A DNA stretch of 32,498 nucleotides from an uncultured Methylococcaceae bacterium (GTDB taxonomy: Bacteria; Pseudomonadota; Gammaproteobacteria; Methylococcales; Methylomonadaceae): NCBI GenBank assembly GCA_903866825.1, contig CAIPPE010000022.1:1-32498 (forward strand), written 5' to 3'. The position numbers were made by a program, and so were the translations under genes. The first letter of the stretch is position 1, and each line of letters starts with the position of its first letter. The notes below the pieces were generated by a model that ran no database searches, had not been told where the DNA came from, and worked only from the letters and a program-made list of their open reading frames with translations. Positions 1 through 7,699 of the stretch are shown here, piece by piece.

Positions 1-1
1 A

Positions 2-109
2 TACATCGCCAAAACAATAGAAGCCGTTAGAGAGGGGCGGTCTGCGCCAAGACTTTTGAAAAATATTAAGAATGACATTCATTTTACAGCCTATAAAAGC
101 GCTTTATAA
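2..109 (+). CDS. Possible C-terminal end of an upstream gene (partial)
   Basis: Frame 2 is open from the window edge to a TAA at 107-109. It gives 35 residues rich in Lys, Arg and Ala (reading YIAKTIEAVREG near the start), a composition that looks like a normal soluble protein tail. No start is visible because the window begins inside it, and no domain is recognisable in so short a piece. A chance open frame of this length is quite possible. The next gene has its own promoter at 215-243, which is consistent with a transcription unit ending here. Confidence 0.3.
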   Translation, partial: YIAKTIEAVREGRSAPRLLKNIKNDIHFTAYKSAL

Positions 110-214
110 TTATAGTGTTGCACCTTAACTTACTGGCATTGAGGTCAGAGAGGGTTATATTTAAGTTTATTCTGCCTGCACTAATTTGATTTCTTATAAT
201 ACAAGTCGGTTTTT

Positions 215-243
215 TTGACTGGAATACTGACACCCGCTATATT
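215..243 (+). promoter_or_regulatory. Sigma70-type promoter of the SGNH hydrolase gene
   Basis: TTGACT (215-220) and TATATT (238-243) are separated by exactly 17 bases, close to the sigma70 consensus. The predicted transcript starts near 250 and leaves a leader of about 54 bases before the ATG at 304. A second isolated TATAAT at 195-200 lacks a good -35 partner. The rest of 110-303 shows nothing else recognisable. Confidence 0.55.
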
Positions 244-303
244 TAGTATTTAGCCCATTGCTTTGGGAATGGCGAACCATTTAAATTACTGGGGATTTGA
301 AAC

Positions 304-1236
304 ATGCTAAACGTTAGTCACTTTGTAAGTAAATCCAGAATTCAATCTTATTTTCTGTCGGCCCTGCTTTTTGCGGCCCCTATTGTAAATGCAACCATCT
401 ACAGTTTAGGCGATAGCCTTTCTGACACTGGAGCACTTGGGTTTACATATACCAACCCGGTTCAATTATCGCCATTGGTTGAAGGCAATGTCTGGGTGCA
501 ATATATTACTAACAGTGTCCCCGCCTTTTGTAACGATCCCAAGCACTGTAAATTTGATGATGAAACATTCTATTATTCCTCTAATGGAAACAACTATGCC
601 GTCGGTGGAGCAGGCATCACTTTTGATTCAACGGATGCCACTTTGGCAGTCAGTTACACCAGTCTGCATTATCAGATTGAAGCCTTGGTTCATAATCATA
701 AATTAAGTAGTGAAGATGTTGTCACCGTATGGATAGGAGCCAATGATATTTTTGCAGCGGTCGTAAACAATCCTTTAACCAGCCCGGTCGTTGTGCAGCA
801 AGTGGCACAGGTATTTACGAATGAAATTGCTGCATTAGCGAAAACAGGTGCGAAGATTTATATACTTACGATTCCAGATTTAGGTTTGATTCCGTTAGGG
901 CTTAGTACTTCTGATGGGGGTGTGTTGCTCAGTAAGTTAACCACTATTTTCAATATAGGTATTGCTGGGGTAGCTAAGTTCAAGAATATCTCGCTGATCG
1001 AAAGTAATGCTTTAATGACGCAATTATTGTCAGCTAACCCCTTTGATAAGACTGAAATTTATTGCCCGGCGATTATTGATCCTACCCATATCTGTGGTGA
1101 TCCTCTCACTAACCCTGAACTGGTTAATTCAACTCCAGTGCCTTACTTTTTTGCTGATCCTATTCATCCCAGTTATGCAGCGCATAAAGTGATAGGTCAG
1201 GCGATTCAGAAGTTAATCCATAAAAAGACTCAGTAG
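304..1236 (+). CDS. Secreted SGNH/GDSL-family hydrolase (lipase/esterase or phospholipase type)
   Basis: A 310-residue protein with a signal peptide: a hydrophobic stretch at about 16-27 and likely cleavage after Ala30. The SGNH blocks are in order: GDSLSDTG at 36-43 with nucleophile Ser38, a Gly block around NYAVGGAG (97-104), GAND at 145-148 with oxyanion Asn147, and DPIH at 285-288 giving the Asp285/His288 pair. The family hydrolyses ester bonds of lipids or esters; the closest architectures are outer-membrane esterases and phospholipase/haemolysin-like enzymes. This protein ends 22 residues after the catalytic His and has no C-terminal beta-barrel, so it should be periplasmic or exported rather than an autotransporter. 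Four cysteines (76, 82, 254, 264) could form disulfides. A GGGGA Shine-Dalgarno precedes the ATG. The substrate cannot be told from sequence. Confidence 0.85.
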   Translation: MLNVSHFVSKSRIQSYFLSALLFAAPIVNATIYSLGDSLSDTGALGFTYTNPVQLSPLVEGNVWVQYITNSVPAFCNDPKHCKFDDETFYYSSNGNNYAVGGAGITFDSTDATLAVSYTSLHYQIEALVHNHKLSSEDVVTVWIGANDIFAAVVNNPLTSPVVVQQVAQVFTNEIAALAKTGAKIYILTIPDLGLIPLGLSTSDGGVLLSKLTTIFNIGIAGVAKFKNISLIESNALMTQLLSANPFDKTEIYCPAIIDPTHICGDPLTNPELVNSTPVPYFFADPIHPSYAAHKVIGQAIQKLIHKKTQ

Positions 1237-1260
1237 ATTTAAATTATGTCACTGACTGTT

Positions 1261-1290
1261 TTGACGCATAAACTTAAAGAGGATTATACT
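1261..1290 (+). promoter_or_regulatory. Sigma70-type promoter of the lipoprotein-yaiL unit
   Basis: TTGACG (1261-1266) and TATACT (1285-1290) with an 18-base spacer. Transcription would begin near 1297, giving a leader of about 100 bases before the ATG at 1396. It lies in the only sizeable gap between the SGNH gene and the lipoprotein gene. Confidence 0.5.
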
Positions 1291-1395
1291 CATGGCATTC
1301 AATGTGAAACGTTATGTACGCCTTATCGTTGATACCATTGTTGTAAGAATTCAGTTCTATAATTAACACGCTAAAATTTTCGAGAGAATGTAATT

Positions 1396-2019
1396 ATGAA
1401 TAAGAGAGTAATAACACTACTAAGCACCTTGGTGGTCTCAGGCTGTGCAACCTATGGCGGTTATACGCCAACCGTTGATGATAGTATCTATGGTCAACCG
1501 CAACAGCCTTATCAAAATCAACAATCCTATCAAACGCCGCCTCCACCGCCACCGCCTCAACAACTTTATCAGCAGCAGCAAGTGCTTGATAAAAAAGGCC
1601 GACCCGTTAAAGATCAATATGGTAACCCAGTGTACAAACAAGTCCCGGTCGTTGATCAAAATGGACAACCGGTTTATCAACAAACGCCACCACCGCCGCC
1701 ACCGCAAACTTATCAGCCTCAACAACAGGGGCCTCGTAATTCTGCGAATCAGGACGGAGCCGAATGTCAGCAAATCGCAAGAAATGCTTCAAATACAGCG
1801 ACAGAAGCTGTAGAGGGTGGTTTAGTGGGTGGACTGGTCGGAGCGGCAGGTGGAGCAGCACTCGGTGCGATTCTGGGTAATGCTGGAACGGGTGCGGCTA
1901 TTGGTGCAGCAACCGGAGGTATCGGTGGAGGCGCCTATACAGGTCTATCTGCCGATCAAAAGTTTAAGCAAGCCTTTAACAACTGCATGAGAAACCGTGG
2001 TCATAACGTACTTAATTAA
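1396..2019 (+). CDS. Gln/Pro-rich lipoprotein with C-terminal glycine zipper
   Basis: A 207-residue envelope protein. The N terminus is a lipoprotein signal with the lipobox VSGC, so Cys17 should be lipidated after cleavage. Residues about 35-115 are low-complexity Gln/Pro/Tyr sequence: two polyproline runs of seven and six residues flank two imperfect repeats of the form D-x-x-G-x-P-V-Y-x-Q. A glycine zipper (many GxxxG steps, roughly 140-180) follows, which in this family can pack as a membrane hairpin. The last part, F-K-Q-A-F-N-N-C-M-R-N-R-G, matches the usual end of gammaproteobacterial glycine-zipper lipoproteins. The function is unknown; an outer-membrane structural or stress role is an inference. 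It is 13 bases upstream of the DUF2058 gene and probably cotranscribed with it. Confidence 0.75.
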   Translation: MNKRVITLLSTLVVSGCATYGGYTPTVDDSIYGQPQQPYQNQQSYQTPPPPPPPQQLYQQQQVLDKKGRPVKDQYGNPVYKQVPVVDQNGQPVYQQTPPPPPPQTYQPQQQGPRNSANQDGAECQQIARNASNTATEAVEGGLVGGLVGAAGGAALGAILGNAGTGAAIGAATGGIGGGAYTGLSADQKFKQAFNNCMRNRGHNVLN

Positions 2020-2032
2020 TAAAATCTAGCGT

Positions 2033-2587
2033 ATGAGTAAACAGAAGTTATCGTTACAGGAACAATTATTAAAGTCCGGTTTGGTTAGTACGGCAAAGGC
2101 TAAAAGTGCTAAAACGGATAAACGTAAGCAAGAGCAACAGCAACGTAATAATAATGTAGTTATTGTCGATGAGGCTAAAGAGTTAGCAAAGAAAGTCCAT
2201 GCAGAGCAGGTAGAAAGAGATAGGGCGCTTAATCAATTAAAGCAGCAACAGGAAGAACATAAACAGGTGGTTGCTCAGATCAAGCAATTAATCGAGCTTA
2301 ATAAACAGTCTAAAGATCCGGATGGCGTAGCGTATCGTTTTGATGATGCTCATAAAGTTAAGACTATTTATGTTTCTGAAAGCATGCGTAAACAGATTAT
2401 TCGTGGCCGTTTGGCGGTTGTAAAGTTGGGTGAGAGCTATGAGGTTGTTTCTGCTGAGGTCGCAAACAAAATAAGCTTACGTGATCCAGCTTATGTCATG
2501 GTAGATAATGCAAAGCCTGTTGAGGAGGTCGATAAGAAAGATGATCTTTATGCGGACTTTCAAATACCGGATGATTTAATGTGGTAA
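2033..2587 (+). CDS. yaiL: DUF2058 / YaiL-family protein
   Basis: A 184-residue soluble, highly charged protein. The opening (KLSLQEQLLKSGLVS followed by a Lys/Ala-rich segment) is the family signature of DUF2058, named after E. coli YaiL and described as a nucleoprotein or polynucleotide-associated protein of poorly known function. Residues about 20-95 are Lys/Gln/Glu-rich and should form a long helix or coiled coil. The C-terminal half carries the conserved YVSE...R..I.RG.LA.V block and ends in an acidic tail. It follows the lipoprotein gene by 13 bases, with no obvious promoter between them, and ends just before a strong terminator. Family assignment is confident; the biochemical role is not. 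Confidence 0.85.
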   Translation: MSKQKLSLQEQLLKSGLVSTAKAKSAKTDKRKQEQQQRNNNVVIVDEAKELAKKVHAEQVERDRALNQLKQQQEEHKQVVAQIKQLIELNKQSKDPDGVAYRFDDAHKVKTIYVSESMRKQIIRGRLAVVKLGESYEVVSAEVANKISLRDPAYVMVDNAKPVEEVDKKDDLYADFQIPDDLMW

Positions 2588-2602
2588 ATGATAGCTGAAT
2601 TG

Positions 2603-2634
2603 AAAGGGAGGCATTGAATGCCTCCCTTTTTTTT
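2603..2634 (+). terminator. Rho-independent terminator after yaiL (convergent with dsbA)
   Basis: GGGAGGCAT (2606-2614) and ATGCCTCCC (2618-2626) form a perfect 9-bp stem with a 3-base loop, extended by A-T pairs and followed by eight T residues (2627-2634). The stop codon of dsbA on the other strand lies 3 bases beyond. In that direction the hairpin is followed by only a short T stretch, so it may also serve weakly as the dsbA terminator. Confidence 0.9.
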
Positions 2635-2636
2635 GT

Positions 2637-3257
2637 CTATTTTTTAGCGCTTTCTTGCGCAATCAGTTTATTCAGTACGACTATCATGTTTTCATGAGAG
2701 CCCGCTAATGTGCCGTTGATTCTATATTTACCATTAACAATTAGGGCTGGAACGCCCGTAATGCCGTATTTGGCTGCCATCACTGGTGCTTGACGCATTT
2801 TAGTATCGACGATAAATGAACTATAAGCTTCATGGAACTGTGTTTCATTAACGCCATGTTCGGCAAAGAATTTGGCTAAGGAGGCTTCAGTATCCAGATC
2901 CTGTTTTTTGTTTTGGATAGCATCAAAGAAGTCAGCATGTACTTTTTCAACGACACCTAATGCTTCAGCAGTAAAATAGGCTTTAGCATGTTTGGCCCAG
3001 GTTTCATTGAAAGCGGCGGGTTGGCGGATAAATTCAACATTCTTAGGCAGATTATGTGCCCATTTTTCTAATAAGGGTTCAAAAGCATAGCAATGTGGGC
3101 AGCCGTACCAAAAAAATTCAATGACCTCAACCTTATCTGGATGTTGAGTGGGTTGAGCGGGAGAGATTGTTTCATAGCCTTGCTCATTGGCATTAGATGC
3201 CAAAGAAAAGAACGATAAGAATAGGATTAGGGTGAAGTGGTAAATGTTTTTAAACAT
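2637..3257 (-). CDS. dsbA: Thiol:disulfide interchange protein DsbA
   Basis: A 206-residue periplasmic thioredoxin-fold oxidase that introduces disulfide bonds into exported proteins and is reoxidised by DsbB. A signal peptide covers about residues 1-23. The active site is CPHC at 53-56 inside FFWYGCPHCYAFEP, and the cis-proline partner is V169-P170 in TGVPALIVNG; the helical insertion lies between them. Length is typical for DsbA. It is downstream of the cytochrome c4 gene on the same strand, the common gammaproteobacterial arrangement beside engB, but a terminator-like hairpin lies in the gap between them. The SGNH hydrolase and the c-type cytochrome nearby are plausible clients of periplasmic thiol chemistry, though this is only context. 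Confidence 0.95.
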   Translation of the reverse strand: MFKNIYHFTLILFLSFFSLASNANEQGYETISPAQPTQHPDKVEVIEFFWYGCPHCYAFEPLLEKWAHNLPKNVEFIRQPAAFNETWAKHAKAYFTAEALGVVEKVHADFFDAIQNKKQDLDTEASLAKFFAEHGVNETQFHEAYSSFIVDTKMRQAPVMAAKYGITGVPALIVNGKYRINGTLAGSHENMIVVLNKLIAQESAKK

Positions 3258-3285
3258 AGTTTGGTTCTCAACGAGAGTGTGTTGT

Positions 3286-3326
3286 ATAAAAACAGCAGAT
3301 AAAACCCCAGTAGGGTATTATCTGCT
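3286..3326 (-). terminator. Terminator-like hairpin between cytochrome c4 and dsbA
   Basis: AGCAGATAA (3294-3302) pairs perfectly with TTATCTGCT (3318-3326), with an inner ACCC/GGGT stem. Read on the minus strand it is followed by GTTTTTAT (3293-3286). It sits 37 bases after the cytochrome c4 stop, so it should end much of that transcript. dsbA must then rely on read-through or a promoter in the short remaining gap. Confidence 0.7.
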
Positions 3327-3362
3327 TAAGGTAGTTAAAGTGGGTCAGTTGAACCTGGTAAA

Positions 3363-4028
3363 TTATTTCATCATTGATATGCGGTAAGAAACGGCTTTTA
3401 TTTCTTCAATAGTCATTTTCTTGGCAATCATGTGCATCATGTTTTCTGGATTATTGCTACGGGTATCGTTTTTAAAATCAGTTAAAGTTTGTATTAAGTA
3501 ATCCGCATGTTGTGAGCGGAGCGCTGGAAATGCAGCGGGTTTGCTGCCTTCACCAAATGGACCGTGACAGGCTATACAGGCAGAAACTTCTCGTGGAAGG
3601 TCGCCATTACGATATAAGTCACTGCCTAGGGCAATGAGATCTTCAATTGTTTGTTTTTTGCCTGCAGGTTTTTCATCCTCATCATCGTCATTTAAAACCG
3701 GCAATGGATTGGCTGAGATTTCTTGTACAGCATAGTAAGCAGCGATGTCAGTCATGTCGTCATAGCTTAAACCGGCAGCGATAGCGTTCATCATTGGGTT
3801 TTTACGCGTGCTGTTTTTGAAGGCTTCTAATTGCTTTATGATGTATGACGGGTTCTGCCCTGCTAGCTTCGGGAAGGTGGAAACTAGGCTGTTGCCATGG
3901 TCTCCATGACAACTGACACATGAAGCGGCTTTTTCTTTTCCTGCGTTAATAGAGGCTTCTGCATGTAAAATACTTGAAGTACTGGTAAACGCCAAGGCTA
4001 GTGAAAGTGCTAGCAGTTTTTTTTTCAT
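3363..4028 (-). CDS. Dihaem cytochrome c4
   Basis: A 221-residue periplasmic electron carrier with a signal peptide (about 1-23). It has two haem c sites, CVSCH (37-41) and CIACH (151-155), in two homologous class I cytochrome domains. Candidate axial methionines are in NPMM (78-80) and in the NMMHM segment (196-200). Cytochrome c4 usually carries electrons from the bc1 complex or other donors to terminal oxidases. The linker between the two domains holds an acidic run DDDEDE at 114-119. The start is supported by a strong AAGGGG Shine-Dalgarno just upstream. It is divergent from engB with a shared gap of 114 bases. Confidence 0.92.
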   Translation of the reverse strand: MKKKLLALSLALAFTSTSSILHAEASINAGKEKAASCVSCHGDHGNSLVSTFPKLAGQNPSYIIKQLEAFKNSTRKNPMMNAIAAGLSYDDMTDIAAYYAVQEISANPLPVLNDDDEDEKPAGKKQTIEDLIALGSDLYRNGDLPREVSACIACHGPFGEGSKPAAFPALRSQHADYLIQTLTDFKNDTRSNNPENMMHMIAKKMTIEEIKAVSYRISMMK

Positions 4029-4142
4029 CGGGTTCCCCTTTGTATTAAATTAGTTATTGTGCGCTAGCCTTATATTGTATTTATGTGGGCTGCTGTGTGT
4101 GGCCAGATTTTACCCTAATTAGTAAGCTTAAGCGAGGCAACG

Positions 4143-4766
4143 ATGAACCCAGTTTATCATCAGGCAAAATTTATTAACAGTTCACCTGATCTAAGAGATA
4201 CACCACAAGATCAAGGCAGAGAAATAGCGTTCGCAGGACGCTCCAATGCCGGCAAGTCGAGTGCGATTAATACCCTGACCAGACAAAACGGGCTAGCGAG
4301 AATTAGTAAGACCCCGGGTAGAACCCAGATGCTTAATTTTTTTGAAATTAATGATCAGCAACGTTTTGTAGATTTGCCTGGCTATGGTTATGCCAAAGTG
4401 CCTGTCGCGGTGAAAAAGAAATGGCATGAGTTGATGGAAAAATATTTAACACAGCGAAAATCACTGTGTGCGATTATTTTAGTAATGGATGTGCGGCACC
4501 CATTAACAGAATTTGACTGGCAAATGGTGGAATGGTGCCAGCATACCGGCTTGGCATTACATATTTTATTAACTAAAGCCGATAAACTAACCTATGGTGC
4601 CGCAAAAAATACTTTATTGCAGGTTCAAAAAGAATTAAATGATATTAACTTTCCTTTGTCCATACAGACTTTTTCAGCGTTAAAAAAGACCGGCATTGAT
4701 GATTTACATCAGGCTTTGGATAATTTGTTTAATCAGGATGATTTGCTGGAATCAGAGATAGAATAA
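4143..4766 (+). CDS. engB: Ribosome biogenesis GTP-binding protein EngB/YihA/YsxC
   Basis: A 207-residue TrmE-Era-EngA-EngB-Septin-like GTPase needed for large ribosomal subunit assembly. The motifs are all present: G1 GRSNAGKSS (32-40), G2 TPGRT (57-61), G3 DLPGYG (77-82), G4 TKAD (144-147), and G5 SALKK (178-182). Length is typical and no motif is damaged. It is transcribed away from the cytochrome c4/dsbA pair and converges on polA. A short hairpin (AATGC/GCATT, 4858-4872) followed by a T-rich stretch is the only plus-strand candidate terminator seen, and it is weak. Confidence 0.96.
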   Translation: MNPVYHQAKFINSSPDLRDTPQDQGREIAFAGRSNAGKSSAINTLTRQNGLARISKTPGRTQMLNFFEINDQQRFVDLPGYGYAKVPVAVKKKWHELMEKYLTQRKSLCAIILVMDVRHPLTEFDWQMVEWCQHTGLALHILLTKADKLTYGAAKNTLLQVQKELNDINFPLSIQTFSALKKTGIDDLHQALDNLFNQDDLLESEIE

Positions 4767-4775
4767 TGATGAGAC

Positions 4776-4814
4776 AAAAAAATACCCCAAATAGACAGGC
4801 TAGCTTGGGGTATT
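4776..4814 (-). terminator. Rho-independent terminator of polA
   Basis: AATACCCCAA (4781-4790) and TTGGGGTATT (4805-4814) form a 10-bp stem around a 14-base loop. On the minus strand the stem is followed by seven T residues (complement of 4776-4782). It lies about 110 bases beyond the polA stop. On the plus strand no T tract follows, so it is oriented for polA rather than engB. Confidence 0.8.
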
Positions 4815-4924
4815 AAAAGAAATAAGCCGATAAGGACAAGCAGGAGAGCGGCTAATTTAATGCTTAAAGCATTTTCTCTTCTAAAGACATATCAATGTGG
4901 GAAAAGTTTCAGAAGATGTGTTTT

Positions 4925-7633
4925 CTAATGAGCTTCATCCCAATTATTACCTATGCCAATATCAACCAGTAATGGAACGTTGAGTTCAGCCGCTGAGCAC
5001 ATTAGATTTCTAATGTGTTTACAGCAAGAGTCAAGGTGATCCTCGGCCACTTCAAACACGAGCTCATCGTGAACCTGCATTATTATTTTGGCATCAGGGT
5101 TTTCTTCTCGTAGCCATTGATCAGTACTAATCATCGCAAGTTTAATGATGTCAGCTGCAGTGCCTTGCATTGGGGCATTAATCGCGGTACGTTCTGCGTA
5201 TTGACGACGGGCGGCATTTTTAGATTTTATCTCCGGTAAGTACAGACGGCGACCAAACAAGGTCTCAACATAACCTTGCTCCCGAGCCTGTTCCTTAATG
5301 GTATCCATATAGTTTTTGACGCCAGGGTAACGTGCGAAATAGAGATCAATATAGGATTGAGCTTGTCCACGCGTTAAGCCTAACTGGTTTGCCAGCCCGA
5401 AAGACGACATGCCGTAAATGAGACCAAAGTTAATGGCTTTCGCTGAGCGGCGTAAGTCAGTGGTGACCTGATCAAGAGCAACGCCAAACACTTCTGCGGC
5501 TGTTGCTTTGTGAATATCTTCGCCTGCGCTAAAGGCTTTAAGTAATCCTGCATCAGCGGATAAATGCGCCATGATGCGTAATTCAATCTGTGAATAGTCG
5601 GCAGCGACAATTTTATAACCAGGAGGTGCTATAAATGCCTGGCGGATCTTACGGCCTTCTTCGCTACGAATGGGTATGTTTTGTAAGTTGGGGTCAGAAG
5701 AAGACAGTCTTCCAGTCGCGGCAACCGCTTGATGATAGGAGGTGTGTATTCGACCTGTTTTATCATCCACTTGTTGAGGTAGTTTATCGGTATAGGTCGA
5801 TTTAAGTTTACTTAAACTACGGTGTTCCAGGATCAGTTTAGGTAGTGGATATTCTAGTGCAAGTTCTTGTAAAACGGATTCTTCGGTAGAAGGCTGACCT
5901 TTAGGCGTTTTCTTTAAGATAGGCAGTTTTTGCTGGTCGTAGAGAATCGTTTGAATTTGTTTGGGTGAGCCGAGGTTAAAAACATGGCCTGCCAGGTCGT
6001 GCGCCTGTTGCTCAAGTGTGGCAATATAGCCGGCAAGTTCTAAGCTTTGCTGTGAGAGCATTGCATTATCAATGAGTACACCATTGCTTTCAATGCGGGT
6101 GAGCACTGTGAGCAGTGGGATTTCTATCTCTGAGTATAATTTAAGTAACGAAGGTTGCGCTTTCAGCTTGGTTATTAAGGTTTGATGCAGTTGCAGCGTA
6201 ATATCAGCATCTTCAGCGGCATAGGGTCCGGCTTGTTCCAGTGACACTTCCTGAAATGGAATTTGTTTGACTCCTTTGCCAGTAATGTCTTGATACGTAA
6301 TAGTGGTAACGCCTAAGTATTCTTTGGCGAGATCGTCCATATTATGTTTGGTGAGAGTGCTGTTTAATACGTAAGATTCCAGCATGGTGTCATGGGCAAT
6401 ACCTCTCAAAGTGATGCCGTGGTTTGCTAATATGTGAGCATCATATTTGAGATTTTGACCGAGTTTGGTTTTGGCCGGATTTTCAAGTAGTGGGCGGAGT
6501 TTATCGAGAATCTCTTCTCGGTTTAATTGTTGAGGTGCATCTGGATAAGTATGCCCAAACGGAACGTAAGCTGCACTGCCTGCAGTAACAGCAAAGGATA
6601 CGCCTACAATTTGGGCTTTGCTGTAATCAAGACTGGTTGTTTCAGTATCAAAAGCAAATAGTTCTGCTGATTCCAGTCGTTTTAGCCATTCTTCAAATTT
6701 AGAATACGTCAATATCGTTTCATAACTGGATTCTACGAGAGCCGACTTTTCTTCCTGGATTACGGGTTCTGGGGTGTTATCAAGCATTTTTACCCAAGAC
6801 ATAAAACCCAGTTGGGTTAACAGCTCCTTGAGCTCATGGTTAACAACTGGTTGGCGTTTTAAATCACTAATACCATAGGGCAAATCAAGGTCACATTTGA
6901 TGGTGGTTAATTGTTTAGCTAAGGGGAGTTGCTCTAAGCTGGCACGTAAGTTCTCGCCAATTTTGCCGGTAATCTTATCGGCATTAGCAATCAGGTTTTC
7001 TAAGGTGTGATATTGCTCTAGCCATTTGGCCGCTGTTTTCGGGCCGACTTTAGGTACGCCAGGAATATTGTCACTGGTATCACCCATTAAGGCCAGATAG
7101 TCAATAATCTGTTCTGGTTTGACACCAAATTTATCAAAAACACCTTGAATGTCCAGGCGTGTATTGGACATGGTGTTTTCCAGGATGATTTGCTCAGTGA
7201 CTAATTGGGCCATGTCTTTATCGCCAGTGGAGATAATCACATTGAAACCTTGTTGAGCCGCATGTTGAGCCAAGGCGCCTAAAACATCATCGGCTTCGAC
7301 GCCACTTTCCATAATTAACGGTAAGCCCATAGCGCGAATCAATCGATGCAAAGGCTCTATTTGTACCCGAAGATCATCTGGCATGGGGGGTCTGTGCGAC
7401 TTATAGTCTGCATAGAGTTCATTACGAAATGTTTTGCCTGGCGCATCAAAAACAACCGTGAAGTAGTCCGTGGGATAATCGGCCATTAATTTGCGTAACA
7501 TATTGGATACGCCATAAATTGCATTGGTGGGTTCGCCTTTGGAGTTACTTAACGGGGGAACCGCATGATAGGCACGAAATAAAAAAGAAGAACCATCAAT
7601 GAGAACCAGACTTTTGGGATTGTGTTGTGACAT
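4925..7633 (-). CDS. polA: DNA polymerase I
   Basis: About 902 residues, close to the usual length near 930. The order is an N-terminal 5'-3' flap exonuclease (LIDGSSFLFRAYHA, EADD, STGDKD, GDTSDNIPGVPKVG), a 3'-5' proofreading exonuclease and a family A polymerase. The proofreading residues look intact: DTET at about 329-332, NLKYDAH, and YAAEDADI. Polymerase motifs A (DYSQIELR), B (RRSAKAINFGLIYG) and C (VHDELV) are all complete. The frame can be extended to a TTG at 7648, but the ATG at 7633 gives MSQHNPKSLVLIDG, the usual type of N terminus; neither has a good Shine-Dalgarno. It follows relA on the same strand by 66 bases, probably in one transcript. It acts in Okazaki fragment maturation and excision repair. 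Confidence 0.97.
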   Translation of the reverse strand: MSQHNPKSLVLIDGSSFLFRAYHAVPPLSNSKGEPTNAIYGVSNMLRKLMADYPTDYFTVVFDAPGKTFRNELYADYKSHRPPMPDDLRVQIEPLHRLIRAMGLPLIMESGVEADDVLGALAQHAAQQGFNVIISTGDKDMAQLVTEQIILENTMSNTRLDIQGVFDKFGVKPEQIIDYLALMGDTSDNIPGVPKVGPKTAAKWLEQYHTLENLIANADKITGKIGENLRASLEQLPLAKQLTTIKCDLDLPYGISDLKRQPVVNHELKELLTQLGFMSWVKMLDNTPEPVIQEEKSALVESSYETILTYSKFEEWLKRLESAELFAFDTETTSLDYSKAQIVGVSFAVTAGSAAYVPFGHTYPDAPQQLNREEILDKLRPLLENPAKTKLGQNLKYDAHILANHGITLRGIAHDTMLESYVLNSTLTKHNMDDLAKEYLGVTTITYQDITGKGVKQIPFQEVSLEQAGPYAAEDADITLQLHQTLITKLKAQPSLLKLYSEIEIPLLTVLTRIESNGVLIDNAMLSQQSLELAGYIATLEQQAHDLAGHVFNLGSPKQIQTILYDQQKLPILKKTPKGQPSTEESVLQELALEYPLPKLILEHRSLSKLKSTYTDKLPQQVDDKTGRIHTSYHQAVAATGRLSSSDPNLQNIPIRSEEGRKIRQAFIAPPGYKIVAADYSQIELRIMAHLSADAGLLKAFSAGEDIHKATAAEVFGVALDQVTTDLRRSAKAINFGLIYGMSSFGLANQLGLTRGQAQSYIDLYFARYPGVKNYMDTIKEQAREQGYVETLFGRRLYLPEIKSKNAARRQYAERTAINAPMQGTAADIIKLAMISTDQWLREENPDAKIIMQVHDELVFEVAEDHLDSCCKHIRNLMCSAAELNVPLLVDIGIGNNWDEAH

Positions 7634-7699
7634 AAGTTTTAGCTGCAAGTGTAAAGGCGATAGGGGTAACTTAGTCTTCTTGGCTCTGCCGTGTGTTGA

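Noticed and set aside
1292-1366. A 24-codon open frame with an AGAGGA upstream
   Set aside because: It begins just 2 bases after the -10 element at 1285-1290, so its start would be at or before the transcript start, and the supposed ribosome site overlaps the promoter.
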